Assembly: GCA_911728455.2 (NCBI GenBank)
Contig: OU452223.1
Span: 4,610,174 to 4,674,173 of the forward strand
Source of the DNA: Marthasterias glacialis
Taxonomy: Eukaryota > Echinodermata > Asteroidea > Forcipulatida > Asteriidae
Reading direction: 5' to 3'
Length of the DNA stretch: 64,000 bases
Shown piece by piece: positions 1-14,537 of the stretch. Under the pieces are notes generated by a model. It was not told where the DNA came from and made no database searches. It saw nothing but the letters and a program-made list of their open reading frames with translations. The stretch's first letter is position 1. Each line of letters starts with the position of its first letter. A program made the translations under genes and the position numbers.

Positions 1-59
1 GAAACCCTGACTTGACAATGCCGAGAGAAGAAAGATTCTCTTCGTTGGACCATGTCAAA

Positions 60-262
60 CGCACACAGCGTGCATTGCGAAACATCGGCTGTTACCTATG
101 GCATAGGAGTAGCACTAAACACGGAACCATGGCTCGATTGCCGGCTCACTCTGGCTTACCTCTATTCAGCTGAAATACAATGAATGGAAGCCTCTCGATG
201 CCTCGTAATCCCCTTCTTGGAGCAAAAGGACAAAGGTTTATAATCAGGGATTACCCAAAAAC
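60..262 (+). repeat. Dispersed repeat A, copy 1
   Basis: About 200 bp shared with 6440-6650, including actaaacacggaaccatgg and gaagcctctcgatgcctc. No inverted ends or tail seen. The remainder to base 790 holds nothing recognised apart from a string like the hairpin-type repeat at 41930-42050 (gatatgggac...ctatatttttc, 275-320). Confidence 0.8.
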
Positions 263-790
263 TGTCTTCTGCGTCCCATGGATATGGGACATACACCCGC
301 TATATTTTTCCGTATTCCTTTCGCGTGTGATAACGAACATATCTACAAGCAAACTTACCATGCAGCTTAAAATACAGCAATGCGCGGAGTTTGAACAGTG
401 CACTACGCATGGTGTGATGTGGACCATGCAATACGGTATTAGTATCACACTGTTGTTGCCATGGATCAACCAATCAGAATCAAGGATTCAAGTTTGCTTG
501 AAGATAACACCCTATTGTCTTGCGTCAGATTGTCACTGAATCTCTAATACAGAATGAATTATTTGGCAGGTAAAATACAAGGGTAAAAAGTTGGACCTCC
601 TGAAGTCAACTTGGTTCAGCCAGATGAAAATCAGTATGCCCGGGTTTGAATCAGTGGTAGGTATTTTTTACATTGGCACCTTGTAGATCTACATTGCCAG
701 CAGCTTTTTTTCTGCCGATTTTTTAAATGGATAAATAATATGGAACAACATTCAAATTAATAGGTGCTATTTTTTGCATTGGGGATAAAG

Positions 791-1110
791 AATATTATTT
801 GTAAAGTTTTTTACCCATACACCGATGTGTGTTAAGTATTGTATACTCAGTACTTTTCCCCGAGTCTTGTGATCAAAAACTTAAAGGCATTTTTCTCGGG
901 TGGGATTCGAACCCACGACCCCGCCAGCTAGACTACCGAGACTGCCCGGTAGCTAGAGGCAGCTCGAATCCCATTGGCGGGGGGCATGAGTTCGAATCCC
1001 GCCCAAGGAAAATGCCTGTGAATTTTTTTCACAGGACTCAGGAAAAGTACTAAGTATACAGTGCTTAACACACATCGGTGTATGGGTAAAAAAACATTAC
1101 AAATAATAAC
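791..1110. mobile_element. Inverted-repeat element with tRNA-like core
   Basis: Arms of about 75 bp: 793-870 (tttacccatacaccgatgtg ... actcagtacttt) is the reverse complement of 1035-1108. Between them sits a minus-strand tRNA-like block with a B-box-like GGTTCGAATCCCAC and, on the + strand, a second GAGTTCGAATCCCGCC. It looks like a foldback of a tRNA-derived SINE. Confidence 0.75.
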
Positions 1111-1309
1111 GTTCAAATCACTCTAAAAAATTTATGCCATAGATAGAAGCTTGAAATATGACCCATTATTGGAAAATTGGATTTAGATGCACAAGTCAGT
1201 CGTTTATTTTAATTGAATGTTGTCTCCCACTTTTTCCCTTGCACTTCTTGTTTACCAGATGTAATAATTGCATGGGGGATATAGAATATTATTTGGGATA
1301 TTACCGTAC

Positions 1310-1485
1310 ATCATGGAGTACTTGGTGCTTTCCCGAGTCCTGTGGAAAAAACAAAAAATCCACAGGCATATTACTCTGGTTGTATTCGAACCCCACAACC
1401 CCTGCACATTCTAGAGTAGATGTCTTACCACTAGACCACCAAGCGTGCCCGATGCCAAGAGGCCAGTTCGAATCCTGAAATGAAC
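1310..1485 (-). mobile_element. tRNA-derived SINE relative, minus strand
   Basis: Read on the minus strand it has an A-box-like TGGTGGTCTAGTGG and a B-box-like GGGGTTCGAATAC about 45 bp apart, preceded on the + strand by the ctttcccgagtcctgtg string shared with the 791 and 4713 elements. Confidence 0.6.
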
Positions 1486-1557
1486 AGTGGCTACTGCAAC
1501 AATTTTGTAGCGGTAATAATTGCATCGGGGGGAAACGAATATTACCATTGTGTTAAT

Positions 1558-1607
1558 ATGAATTTATTGAATGTAAATTCATATGAATTTATTGAATGTA
1601 AATTCAT
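1558..1607. repeat. Two-copy 25-bp tandem repeat
   Basis: The unit starting atgaatttattgaatgtaaa occurs twice head to tail without mismatch. Confidence 0.85.
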
Positions 1608-1779
1608 TGTTCTCATTTGAAAGAAATACACGTACCTGAAGGACATTTTCCCATAACTTTGGTGAATTTCTTGTCATTTTTAAACATCACGGACAAAGAA
1701 ATAAACATTGAAGTAAAACGAGGATCCCCACAAGTAAATCAATATTGAATGGATGGTTTGATTTGGTTCTGACCCACAG

Positions 1780-1928
1780 CCTGATTTTAAAGAGGAAGAG
1801 AACGGTTACACTAATGGGCACACAGATGAGCAACAGCAGAATGAACAAGATGGTAAACCAGGGGTGCCAGACAGCCCAACAGAAAGACCTAATCCTCCCT
1901 CATCAGAAGCCACCAAGGGCCAGAAAAG
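1780..1928 (+). CDS. MPND: Tentative MPND linker exon (acidic, Gln/Asn-rich)
   Basis: After gacccacag the frame starting CCT GAT TTT is open to a gtagtg donor. It encodes PDFKEEENGYTNGHTDEQQQ and then a Pro/Ser/Glu stretch ending EATKGQKR. Low-complexity acidic sequence is what separates RAMA and MPN in vertebrate MPND, and EATKGQKR resembles the human linker end. The exon ends in phase 2 while the exon at 6224 needs phase 1, so a small exon between them is missing or this call is wrong. Confidence 0.45.
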
Positions 1929-4900
1929 GTAGTGCTATTACAACCATATAGACTAATCCGAGCAGCTTGTTCATGGGCGTTTACAACACCCCAACTATGG
2001 CCGCTGCACGTGCGCGTCAACGCACACGCACGGTGAATCCTCCCTGCTGATTGGTACATATGCACGCTGACGTGCATGTCGTGTCACGCGCGCGTGCGGA
2101 GGCCATAGCTGCGGTGGTGTTTTTTTCAGTGCGTCTGTGAAGGAGTTGTTCCATATCCACCCCAATACTGCCGAGTTAGGCCGTATCCCAATTGATGGGT
2201 ATAGCTCTGGCTATGACTGTTGCTATGGGTGTTTTGCTAAGGACGTCCTATACTTCATTGCTTGATGACGCGTGATGGTCCAGCTGCAGCCGTAGCTGAA
2301 GCTGCCAATTCGGACATGGCCTTATTATAGGCTGTAAAATGAAATGTTTGAACATGGATTGGTGGCGTGTCGTGGCCGAGCGGTCTAGCCCACCGGACTC
2401 AAGCTCTGGTGTTTCTGATCAGCAGAGTGTGGGTTCGAGTCTCGGTCGTGACACTTGTGTCCTTAAGCAAGACACTTAACCATTATTGCTTCGTCCTTCG
2501 GATGGGACGTAAAGCTGTAGGTCCCGTGTGTTGTGTTATGCACGTAAAAGAACCCAGTGACACTTATCGCTAAGAGAAGGGATTTGCCCCCGTGTTTCTG
2601 GCAGTGGCTGCTGAATGCGCCACAGCAACTTCCAAACCCTTATAAGGTGCTACATAAATGTGTCTCATAATTCAAAAAATTCAAAACCTAAAAATGATAA
2701 GTGCCTTGAGTATCTAATTGCTGGTAGATACGTGCGTTATATAAGACTCCGATATTATTATAATATTATTATATAAGACAGTTTAGGGCCCCATGCTAAA
2801 TGCAGGTCCAAAATAAAGAATTGTATTGGACAATTTCCGAATGGGGAGGAGAACATTTTAACACTTGTCGATCCTTCACTTCAAATGTATACTGTCAAAC
2901 GTGTGAACCTGCAAGTAGATGGATTGTTCAGGGGTGCTTATCGAGTTCTTCAAATTGAAACATTGTCAAGGATGATAGGATATTGTCTGGGGTCAGTTTT
3001 GGGGAGAGTACATTCATTTAGACTAAATCTAGTTTAAAAGAAATCTCTCACAAAACAACTTTTGAACTAATTTCATCAGCATACATCCTCCAAACTGTGT
3101 AAGAGATAGTACAACAGTTTTTGTTAAACTAGTGTTCATAAACAACAAACATACTTTACTGCAGTAACTTTGGATTCTAACAAAATTCGCAGTATTTATG
3201 ACTGCGTGAGGGGGGGGGGTGTGTGAACCAACTTTACATGATGCAAAACAAGTCAAAGGAACTGGTTATTCCATTTTTATTACTATTATTTATTTGGGCA
3301 CTGATACAAGAAAACATGCAGTAAAAATAAGATAAATAGGTAACAAACCGATCCATTAAGCCCCGCCTCCTTACGTGGCAACCAAGGCAGCCTTGGCTAT
3401 GCCACCACAAATCCGACAAAAGTCCAACAGGATAGAGTCATAATGGAAAATGTAAACTTATAGCACACGTTTATGTCATGCAGTGTGGCATTCAAGAGAC
3501 GCGCATAGTGTTGCCCACGTGTGCATTGGTGATGTAGCCAATGTTTTATGGACTGGTCTGTTGTGATGCAAGGAAATGGCCGTTGAAAGGCGCCCTCATG
3601 CAGTCAAAAATACGGTCAATTTTGATCAGGATTATTTTTTCTGGATAATTAGTGCCAGTATTTATTTACCTTTAAGATTGAAAACCTGTGAATTTTTCTG
3701 TGCCATTTTTTTCTTGTGAGTCTATAAATCATTGTGTAACATTATTCAATAGGGGAAGAGGCAGTTATGTTTGTCTTGCAACGGATTCATTTACACCTCC
3801 CTGTTCTTAGCTGTGCTGTGAAGAGACTTGCGTTTATATCTCGCCATGTCTTGTTTCTGCGCATTGGGGCAGGTTTCTATCCCTTCAAAAAGTAGCCCAC
3901 ACCTCGAGTGGCCTTTGGGCCTTGTGACGGGCGAATTGCATAAATAAATAAAAAAAAATACTAAAAAAACAAATACCAGGATCTTCAGTCATGTTATACA
4001 AATAATCTTTCAGTGAAAGTAAACAATTCAATGGCAACATTTTATAGATTGTCAAAGTATCCACATTCTATGCATCTGCAGCTTACATTGAAGGACTTTA
4101 GATCATTCTACTGGTAGTACCATTGTCTGTGTAAAGTTAAGGAATGGAAAAAGCAGTAGTGATTGTTGGGGGAAAGGAATACACATAGTAGGCCTATCAC
4201 TACAAATAGTTCAATCTTCAATTCTGTCGTATGCAAGAAAAATATGTTAAATTAGCAAAGTAAGTAGGCAGTAATATGTTGTACTATGTCAAACCTGAGT
4301 CATTGGTTTCTATGGGTAAGACATGCTCACTCACAAACACAAAATCATCTTTCAGTACTCCCTTTCAGGATAATGTACAGATTATTGAATAATTCTGTAG
4401 ACAGGAAGCACGTAACATGGTTTATTTTTAGGCAATAACAGTGTGAGGACCTAGTCTTCAGTGCGTGGTAATGACCGGGTTGGTGGCTGGCCGCTGTTAA
4501 TGGACAACCAAGGTCATTACCACGCATTGAAGACCGGGTCATCACACTGTTATTGTCATTAATGAATACCTTCTAACGGAGAAAATGTAAAAATCATCAG
4601 AATTTGTGATTTTTCTTTCGTGGACATTTTCAGTTTCTGTTCAAGGGCCATTCTTTAGACAGTTAAATTTGTGTGTGGCACCTAGTCTCTTACACATAGT
4701 TAACTTGTAATGTTTTACCCATACACCGATGTGTGTTAAGCACTGCATACTCAGTACTTTCCCGAGTCCTGTGAAAAAAAAAAATCTACAGGCATATTCC
4801 TTGGGTGGGATTCAAACCAAAGACCCCCGCCATTCTAGAGCGTCTAGTACCAACTAGACTACCGAGACTGCCCGGTAGCTAGAGGCAGGTCGAATCCTAT

Positions 4901-7900
4901 TAGCAGCGGGTACCGCAACCATTATGATAGATGTTAATTTTTGCATTGGGGATAAAGAATATTGTTTGTAATGTTTTACCCATACATTGATGTGTGTTAA
5001 GCACTGTATACTCAGTACTTTCCCGAGTCACATTTGCACATTTTTCAGCCAAGTTCTGTTCTCCATCATTTGTATGCATGTGTTCTGTACAAAGAACTTC
5101 AATTGTTTAAAAGATTCTTTGTCAAATTCACATGTGTTTCTGGCAGTGGCTGCTGAATGCACCGCAGCACCTTGTAAACCCTTGTAAGGTGCTACATAAA
5201 TGGCTCTCATAATTCAAAAACTTCAAAAACCTGTCGTAAAAAAATGACAATAATAAGCGCCTTGAGTACCTAACTGCTGGTAGATACATGCGCTATATAA
5301 GAGTCCGGTATTATTATTTATTATTGTATGGAATAAACAAAAATTGTTTTCCATCTAACCAGCTAACTCTGAAATAAATAATCTTTATATCATATCCGCA
5401 GAAAATGTAGTGAAAGTGGTGGCAGCATACATAAAGAAGGTAAGAACATGTTAATGTTATGAAAATCACAAATGAAAATGTTTGCTTCACAATGCTATAC
5501 ATTGCTTTCACATTTCTGTTGGATGTTTGACATGGTTTAAATGGTTATAAAGTATTAACTATGTGTCAAGAAACTAAGATTATTCGAGAATGACATGCTG
5601 GTGCTCCCTATTCTGGCCATATCTTTGTTTTTTGGGGGGGAGTGAGAACTCTACAATTTTGAGTATTATCGTTACATTTATAATAATAAAAAACTGGGCT
5701 TTTTATAAACCAAGGGAACAAAAACCTGTGTTTCTGATCTTTTTAAATCATAAACACTCATGAGTTATAAACACTTCACTGTTTTTAGGAACAAGAGAAG
5801 ATCTATTCTGATTGTGCTTAGTTTTGTGTTCATTCAATTACAAACTTTAATCAAATCCAAAGGAAATTTTTATTAGAGGCCACCGTGATGGTAGACACTG
5901 AGCTATGACTATCGCGCCAACCCTCACCTTGTAACCTCAATAATCACCACTCCACAGTCACATCTCAGCAGAATTTCACAGGGATGATAGTGAGATAATT
6001 TTGCACAGGAAGTTCGTCTACTCGACAAAAATTTAATCAGAGCCGTCTGCAAACGATAGGCATCACATTGCATTTTTTGGCTCCTGACATAATGATTCTG
6101 CTCCATAAAAAACTTTTTATCTGTTCCCTGAGCAGTTGACTGAGGTCATGCAACACACATTAAATAAAAGCGTGGGTAAAAGTAATTCATTTTTATTCAT
6201 TGTACGCTGTTTTTTTCTGGTAGGTTTTGCGCATTCATTCAAGAAACAGGATTTTAAAGAAAGAAAAATTGTCAAATTTGCAGATGTGACGAAAGGGGAC
6301 TCAGAAAGGTGAATATAGATTTGTGTTTGATTGTAAAGTAATAATAATAATTAGATATTTTTATCGTGCACATATCTGTCCAAAAGACACCCAAGGCGCA
6401 CAAAGAGAAGATGAATTGTTGCTTGACCGAGAAAATGTGAAATTCATGCAGCGTGAATTGCAAAACATCAGCCATTACCTACAGCATTGCAGTGGCACTA
6501 AACACGGAACCATGGATCGATTGCCGACTCACTCTGACTTACCTCCATCGAGCCGAAATACAATGAATGAACAATGATGGAAGCCTCTCGATGCCTCATA
6601 ATCCCTTCTTGGAACAAAAGGACAAAGGTCTATAATCGGGATTACACAAAAAACGCCTCTCAATTGCCACAAAATACAAGTAAATGCACAACCTTTTTTT
6701 GTCCTTGTGTGGGTGAATCGAAGCGTTAGACGGCGTGTGCATAACTGCGCACGCTCTGTAGTTGAATGACCGGGTGTCCTTTGCTTCGATGGTCCGAAAT
6801 TACAAAATGGCATCTTAAGACGGCTTCCATTTCCAGGTAGGGGAAACATTTGCGTGTATTCACGTCATCAGGTTTCAACTGGTTAAAACTGTTAGGAAAA
6901 TCTTGAAGATACTGAAAAGTGTTTGAAGAACAAGTTTCAATGGCCAATGGTTTGCAACACTTAGCACAGGTAAAGACAAAAATTCAAAATTTCTAGTGTG
7001 ACTGATGCATCTGTTTTTGCATGAATCATGGGATTACTAATTTGGAAGATAATTATTGTGAGTTTTTTTGTTTTTTTTTAATTTCATCGTTTTTTTCATT
7101 GAGTATTTTCCTCTCATTTATTCGGCCCCCAGTCCCACTACCAGCGGGGTGATTTTATTTCCTAACAACAATGTGCATTTATGATTGGGAATAAAAGGGT
7201 GGTGACTCGGTCTGAATTGGTCGAAAACCTTACAGTGTTGCGACCGCACAAAAAAGGCCCTCGCCTTCTGCTTGGGCCGTTATCGCACTGGCCGTGACAC
7301 TGTCAGTTTTAAACGGCCGTCGTCACTCTTTTATTCCCTTATTTAAAGCTTCTTTTCTGAATGTTTCCGAAGACCTGTAATTTAAACGACTGTTTTGTTT
7401 CCTTTGGTAGGAGTCCTAATACTTTAGTTGAGTGTCTTCCCTTTAGTTCAGTCGGTAGAATGCAACCATTTACAGTTTCAGCAACTACAAACTGCCTCCT
7501 CGTCATGGTAAGTCAACGAAACAATCTCATCTTAAAATCCGTGCAGTATACTATTGTTTGTTAACTGATTAAGGTGTTCTCAATCTTTTTGTAAGAATGA
7601 TAGCATCTTGTGTATAATTGCTGCAGAATACTAAGATCAAATGCAGTTTTGTGATGTGTACTCATTTTCCAACAGATAGAAACTGTCATAAGGACTATGT
7701 TGGTTGGAAAATGAGTGCATAACAAAACTGAATTTGACCTTAGACGCCTCTAAAGCCGTGTTCGCATTGGACTTTTTGGGGGTAAACTAACCGAGCAAAT
7801 GGGTAACTTGACCATTTTAAGTCCGGTGCGAACAGCCCAGTCAAATTTCACCCAGGTAAAATAACTGAGACCAATGGGTAGTTTAAGCGGCCACCTTCTG

Positions 7901-10900
7901 CCCAGGTAAACTAACCTGGTCAAACTAACCGAGCCAAAAAAGTCCAGTGCGGAAGCATCGTCCCGGTAAAACCGACCAGTAAAATACCACTTCCGGTTCG
8001 CACGTGCAAAGGCTGGTTTAAAGGTGGCCGACGCTGATGCCTCAGTTGGTTTGTTTCACCATCGTCTTGGTTAGTTAACCCATTGTCTCGATTAGTTTAC
8101 CCACGTCAAATAATCCAAGTGGGACACCAGTAAGATTTACCCATTGGAAGTAATCCATGGTCTCGGTTGAAATATTAATCCAATGCGAACACGGCTTTAG
8201 AGAGAGAGACAAAAATTCAGGACCAGTTGAGGCCAGACCATGACCCCCTGCTTTTTTTTCCAGTAGATATCAAATCTAAGTCTCTTCACTTTGTAAACAA
8301 ATGATCTCTGAAGGAAGCCATGAGTTATGAACTTCTCCCATGGTTTCTCCAGCAACTCAATAGAAAGCTAGGCGGATCAACAGCGAATGATAAACTCTCA
8401 TCGGACTGTTTTTTTTTTTTTTCGGCTGGTTGTCCGGGATTAAATTTGTCAAGGTCCCTAACAGTCTACGCACGCGCTTTACGAAGCACTACCAGTTTGG
8501 AGATGATTTTGATGCCAGGGACAATTTTACAGCTGATTATTACAGTCTTGGTCTGTTTAAACAGTAAACTGGAAAAAAGAAAATAGCCATTGTTTTTATT
8601 ACATATACAGTCCAACAATTCCGACTTAACACAAACACAGGTGTCAAATAATTTTCCATTCCCCATTGTTTCTTTGTACATGCTTTTATCTTCCCATAAT
8701 TTGTTTTATATTTCTGCCTTCATAACTATCTTTACTATTTGCTCATTCTGGTTCTGCCTGTTCAGGGATCGCTATGTAGAAACCTGTTTATTACCCTGTT
8801 TACTCCCTTTTTTCATACTCCCGCTTTCACCATCTCACCATCTACCAATTCCACAATGGAATTTGATTTATACACTATTTCTTTTGCGTCTATACTTAGG
8901 GAGGTGACCCTTTACTCACTTCACACCTTTATCTGAGTAATTAATCCTGTCTTTTCATGTTAGCCCCCTCACCCATGATGCAGCTTGCCCTTTTGTTCGG
9001 TTCATTAATCTCCTTTTTGTACTACAGAATGTTGGCCATCCCTTTGTCCATACTGCTGTAGTTTGATTGGACGTCAACAATCCTTTCTCCGTAATGCATT
9101 CACTTTGATTGGCTATCGTTCTCCTGCCTAAGCCGGATTCCTTCCCACAAGTTACTCCACCTTTTTTCTATAAATGATCCGTTTTTATGTCTGTGCTTGT
9201 TTTTTTGCCTCTGACGAAGGTCCGGTTTGGATCAAAAGCTAAGGCCATCAACCCTACTAGTTTTAGATATATATATATATTTTACCTTGCAGGATTTTCA
9301 TTGCCATCTAACAACCAGTGAAGTCGTTGGATACCTAGCAGGAAAGTGGGATCCTAATACTCAACGTAAGTCTTTACATTTCTCGCTGAACAAACTATAA
9401 TTTACCCACAATACAATGCAGGCAATTCACAATACAATGTGCCCTCCACTGTGTGCCAAAGGAGAGGCCGATTTCGCAGTGAATCAAGGGGGAAAAAAGG
9501 TTGACAAGTTTTGGTCGTTAAGCTGGGATCGCCGGTTGTTTATGTTTCCATGGAGATAAAGAAGCCAAGTCATATTCAGTATTTACTGCATTTTTTTATT
9601 TACTGCATTTTTCTTTTGGTAAGCACTGCTTCATTTTTTCATTTTGATTCTAATCATTCGTAATGGTGTATTCAGTCAATATTCTACATTGCTTCTCAAT
9701 GTTGATTTGAGGAAGAATATTTTCAGTGTTGAAAATGCATTCAAAAAATTGTGAAAAGAAATGCTTCACAGAATTACGAGCGTAAGCAAAGAATTGTTCT
9801 ATTTATTTCATTGAACACCCAACAGTGAAATTAGCGCAAATAACAAGATGAAATGAAGAAGAAATGTTTCAGTTTTAGATGTGGGAGGAGAACCCTAATG
9901 GGGAAAACCCACGCAATCAGGTAGGGACTGAAAACCTAATCCACATGCAAGGCTCCAGTCCGGGATTCAAACCGGGGTCCACAGAGGTGAAAGGCAAGGA
10001 AAGAAACCACTGAGCCAACCTGGTCCCCCATTATGTCTTACATCATAGCAACTTTTTGTTGTGTGATAACAAATTTTCAAGGGCAATGTTGAGATTGACA
10101 AACAAGCATAGTAATTGCCTTTGTAAATTTTATTTACACTTGTTTTGATTTTGCAATAAACAGATATGTCAGTGCTACAAGCTTTCCCGTGTAGATGTCG
10201 GCTAGGAGACAAGAGGAAAGCATCAACAGTAGAAGAAGAGGTTGGTGGCATAAAATTATACATTCATGTAGTTTCTGAAATGAAATGCAACAATAGACTT
10301 ATTGCGCAACCAATGTTTACATGTCATCACACGACCTGTATCATTTTTTAGTTATGTGTCGGAGTCGGACGACGATGTAGCCACCCGCCTGTTATTTTGT
10401 TTGTAATGTAGGCCTAAATCAGTATAAAAAGGATAAAGAACATTGGAAAAGTGAGCATTTGTACCTAGCCATGCGGAATTTCAAAAAGACAAAGGAATCA
10501 CACAGTTTTGGAAAGCCTTTTCTCTTGGTGATTTCAGCTTCAAAACTGTGAAATTCTTGTGTTGAAAAGTGTGTGATTGCGGTCATCTGGCCCAAACATT
10601 CTGTCGTGCAGCCAGTACTACCACATCGTGAACATAATGATCCTGGTAGACTTGCTGGAACTGTCCTTACTGGTTTTATTCAGCCACTTGAAGGTCTGTG
10701 GTACAAACTCTGGAATATTTTTCACAGATTTCAAGAAAGAAAGGCCTCGATCGAATAAACAAAATGTAACATTTATCATGTACCGTACCACACTTTCCTA
10801 TGGAGGACGTTGTGTTTGTTTACATTCAGTACCCACTACAGGTCACGTGACATGGGTCGCGCCTTTCTTAAAGGGTCTTTGGGTCAAGTGTAAAACCCCA

Positions 10901-11760
10901 ATCATGGATGTCTTCTGAAAGGCACTTTCAAGAAAACCTTTCAGTGACATTTGTGCCTGACATATTCGTGTAGTGCACCATATTCAAATTCTGTCATTCA
11001 CAGAGTGTGGGTTCGAATCCTGGCTTGTCACGATGCTTGTGTCCTTCCGTAAGATACGTGACCATAATTGCTTTGTCCGTCAGATAGGATGTAAATCCGT
11101 AGGTCCCATGTACTAGGATAGGTAGTGCACGTAAACGAAGTAGGGGTTTACCCCAGTGTTTCTGGTTCATTGCGAGCACCCTTGTCTACAGGTTTCCTCA
11201 GGCTTCCTAGATACAGTGATTAAGCTTTTGAGGCATCCTTGGTTTCATTACCAGAAATTAAGAATAATTATAATAATGAAATAGAAACATTACCCAGATA
11301 TGCAGCACTGTTACTTGGGAATATCACTACGGCACTGTGACCAAATTTTTTTTAGTTGGTGTATTGATGTATAATTTAAAATATTTACTGGATTTTATTA
11401 CAATCACAGATTCGACAGGCAATAGCATTACGTGGTCTTCAACTAGTTGGCTGGTACCACAGTCACCCATGCTACCCTGCACAGCCATCATTAAAAGATA
11501 TACAAACACAGATGGATTACCAGCTCCAGATGAAGGGTGAGGGTACCGTCTACCAACCATGTTTAGCTTTTGTATGTGGTAAGTAACGAGCTTCATCTCA
11601 AAACCAAAAAAAAAAAAACGAAAGAAAAGATGCTATTCTTTCTTTTTTTCCTCAAAATGATTCAATAAGATGTCAGGTTATTGTTTGATCTTATCAAGTA
11701 ATTATTAGGATGTCCACTTTTCAGAGCTGAAACTTGTGTGCGACACAGCCCCTTTAATGA

Positions 11761-11793
<33 letters not shown>

Positions 11794-14427
11794 TTTATAC
11801 ATTTCTGGCAATGAAACCAAGGATGCCTCATAAGTGAACTGTAGCTCTCAAGCCTGAGGAAACCTGTAGATAAGAATGCTTGCCATGTGAACCAGAAACA
11901 CCGGGGTAATTCCCCTACTCTTCCACGATAAGTGTTCTGGGTTCTTTTACGTGCACTACCTATCCTAGTACACGGGACCTACGGCTTAATGTCCAATCCG
12001 AAGGACAAAGCAATTATGGTAAAGTATCTTGCTCAAGGACACAAGTGCCGAGACCGGGATTCGAACCCACACTCTGCTGCCAACAACACCAGAGCTTGAG
12101 TCCGGTGATCTTAACCGCTCGGCCACGACACTCCACAATGGTAATGGTTTATGTGTAATATTTGTATTCATTGTGTATTTATTTTGTCTGTTATTCACAG
12201 CACCATTCAACCTCCACAAACCAACTAAGGAATCCAATCTGAAAGCATTCTGGGTGATGCCACAAATAGAGGTATGTACAGGAAGGACCTTTGTGAGAAT
12301 GGAACTTTGCAGACTTAACTAATGAATGAATGTTGTAAATCTGCAAAAGCTAAAGTCTTTAACTTGTAAAGATTCCAGTAGAATTCAAAATAGGTGGTCT
12401 CTAAAAATATAAGCAAGCTGAATCATCTGCATGAACAAGCAGGAAAAATCACATCAAGTAATGAAAAAAATTAGAATTTAGAAGGTGAATGAACTAAGCC
12501 TCGCCATTTAACTATGGTATGGTACTTCTAGATTGTACGGGGTGAATGTCACAGAGGACTGTTTTTTTTACAATTTTGAGTGTAGTTATTTTACCCCAAA
12601 AATGCATCGTGTGGTTTATTACATTATTATCGCTTTGCAATTAAACTGTTTTACAGTCAATGAACATCCAGGGTGTTATAGATTTCTCTGTGTGACTCTT
12701 AAAAAAAAAAAATACTCCCTTGTTTTCTATTCCTGTGTAGGATCGTGGACGTAGTTGTCGCGGCATGCCAATGACAATGAATTTCAACTGGCAGTCCGAC
12801 ATCTTCCTGACGCAGGAAACATTATTAGAAATGGTGAGTTAGTCATTCAGTATGGGGATAGAGTAAGTGAGCATAGCTTGCCTTTCCTTTTATCCTTAAT
12901 TCAGCATAGAGCTATGAATATACTGACCAGAGTGTAACGCGCCTTGTGTGTTGAAGCTGCGCGCGGTGCGTCCATGTTTGTGTACAGACCCGTCAATACG
13001 TACAGGTAGGAGCAAGTTAGATCAAGGACCATCGTTAACCATAGTTCGACTAACTCTGATCGAACTCATGCTAGTCAACCATGGTTGGACTAGTCTAATC
13101 AACTATTCGCCACCAGCCTATCCAGACCAGTCGCAATGCTGGTTACCAATAGCCGTTTCATAAGCACAGTGCAGAGGGGACCAGTTATTAGAAAATATGA
13201 CAACGTTGATTTCGTCGTTTTCTTGTAGTCGCATTGACATGCGTGACTAGAGTCGTCCGTATTTCAACTTTACTTGCGACTGCACTGCAAACGTCACTAA
13301 CTAACCACTATTTAACCGTTGGTCCTTGATCAAACATGGCCTATGTGTGAGTGATCCATGTTGGTGTACAAACCTACAATGTTTGTACGGCATCTTTCAT
13401 ATCAGCGCTTTTTTTTTCGTTCGGGTGCATTACGGAATCAGTCTACCGAGAAATTCAACACAATGGGAGACTTTTGAGATGCTGGCGGCAGCAGACACAA
13501 TGATCCTTTTTGACAGTTCTCACCATGCGCGCACATGCTCAGTACTGCGCGCGTAGTTCTCAGCATGCGTACTACTTGTGAGAACTGTGAAAAAAGATCG
13601 TCCAAAAGTCTCCCATTAATACCTTAAATTCTAACGGCTGTTATAACGCAAATCCTCCCATGTGTATGTGCGTTAATTTAAACTTGGGCACTAGATGCTA
13701 TGCAGAATACTCACCGGCAAATGTTCTCTACAAAAATATCGTTTGTCAGTCACGCACGGTGATTCAACCCAGTGTCTGCACCCATACTACTTCAAAATCA
13801 TTTGAAACACTTTCATTTAGAATGAAAAGTTAGTGCAGTCGTCAGTATAAGTAAAGCTCTGCGAGAATCAGTTATTTCTTGACTGTTTAGATAACACTTT
13901 GATTTGTCGGGAAGGGAGATCTTAACAGCTGCTGATGTAAAATGAATACTCTCTTGACTTGTAAAAGAATAGCCCCTTCCCAGCTAGTTATCCCCCGCTT
14001 TTTTACCCTGTTGTAGGTTCACGAGAGACTCATTCCCAAAAATTGCCCCATTTGGTGGTGAAGCTGATGATTTATTTAGTGTTTGGCTTTGTTTACCAAC
14101 AGAAATACCTAGTGGACTTCTACAAGGATGGTCCCGACATGGTGCAATTCTCAGATCTGTGGTTTAAATCTGATACATTCCTAGACAAACTGAAGGTAAA
14201 TGACATTTCCTGTTGGAACTCTGCATGATTGTAGATCATTTGATTTGTATACTCTTTATTTGCAATGTGCAGACACTATTTCTTTGACATTTAGGCATGA
14301 GAAATGTGTGGTAAAATTGTTTTTGTCTCAGCAGTAATGATCAAAATTCTGCAAAGTAGTCTATCCGTTGACATGTGCCTGCCACTCATCACCGGAGATA
14401 AATCATACTTATATCAGTCGAAATCAG

Positions 14428-14467
<40 letters not shown>

Positions 14468-14488
14468 CAGTCAATGGATCAATCAATC

Positions 14489-14537
<49 letters not shown>

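Noticed and set aside
2364..2445. Possible Ser or Leu tRNA gene
   Set aside because: The tRNA-like segment continues into a SINE body with ATT tail and is found at several other sites with the same body, so it is a retroposon head.
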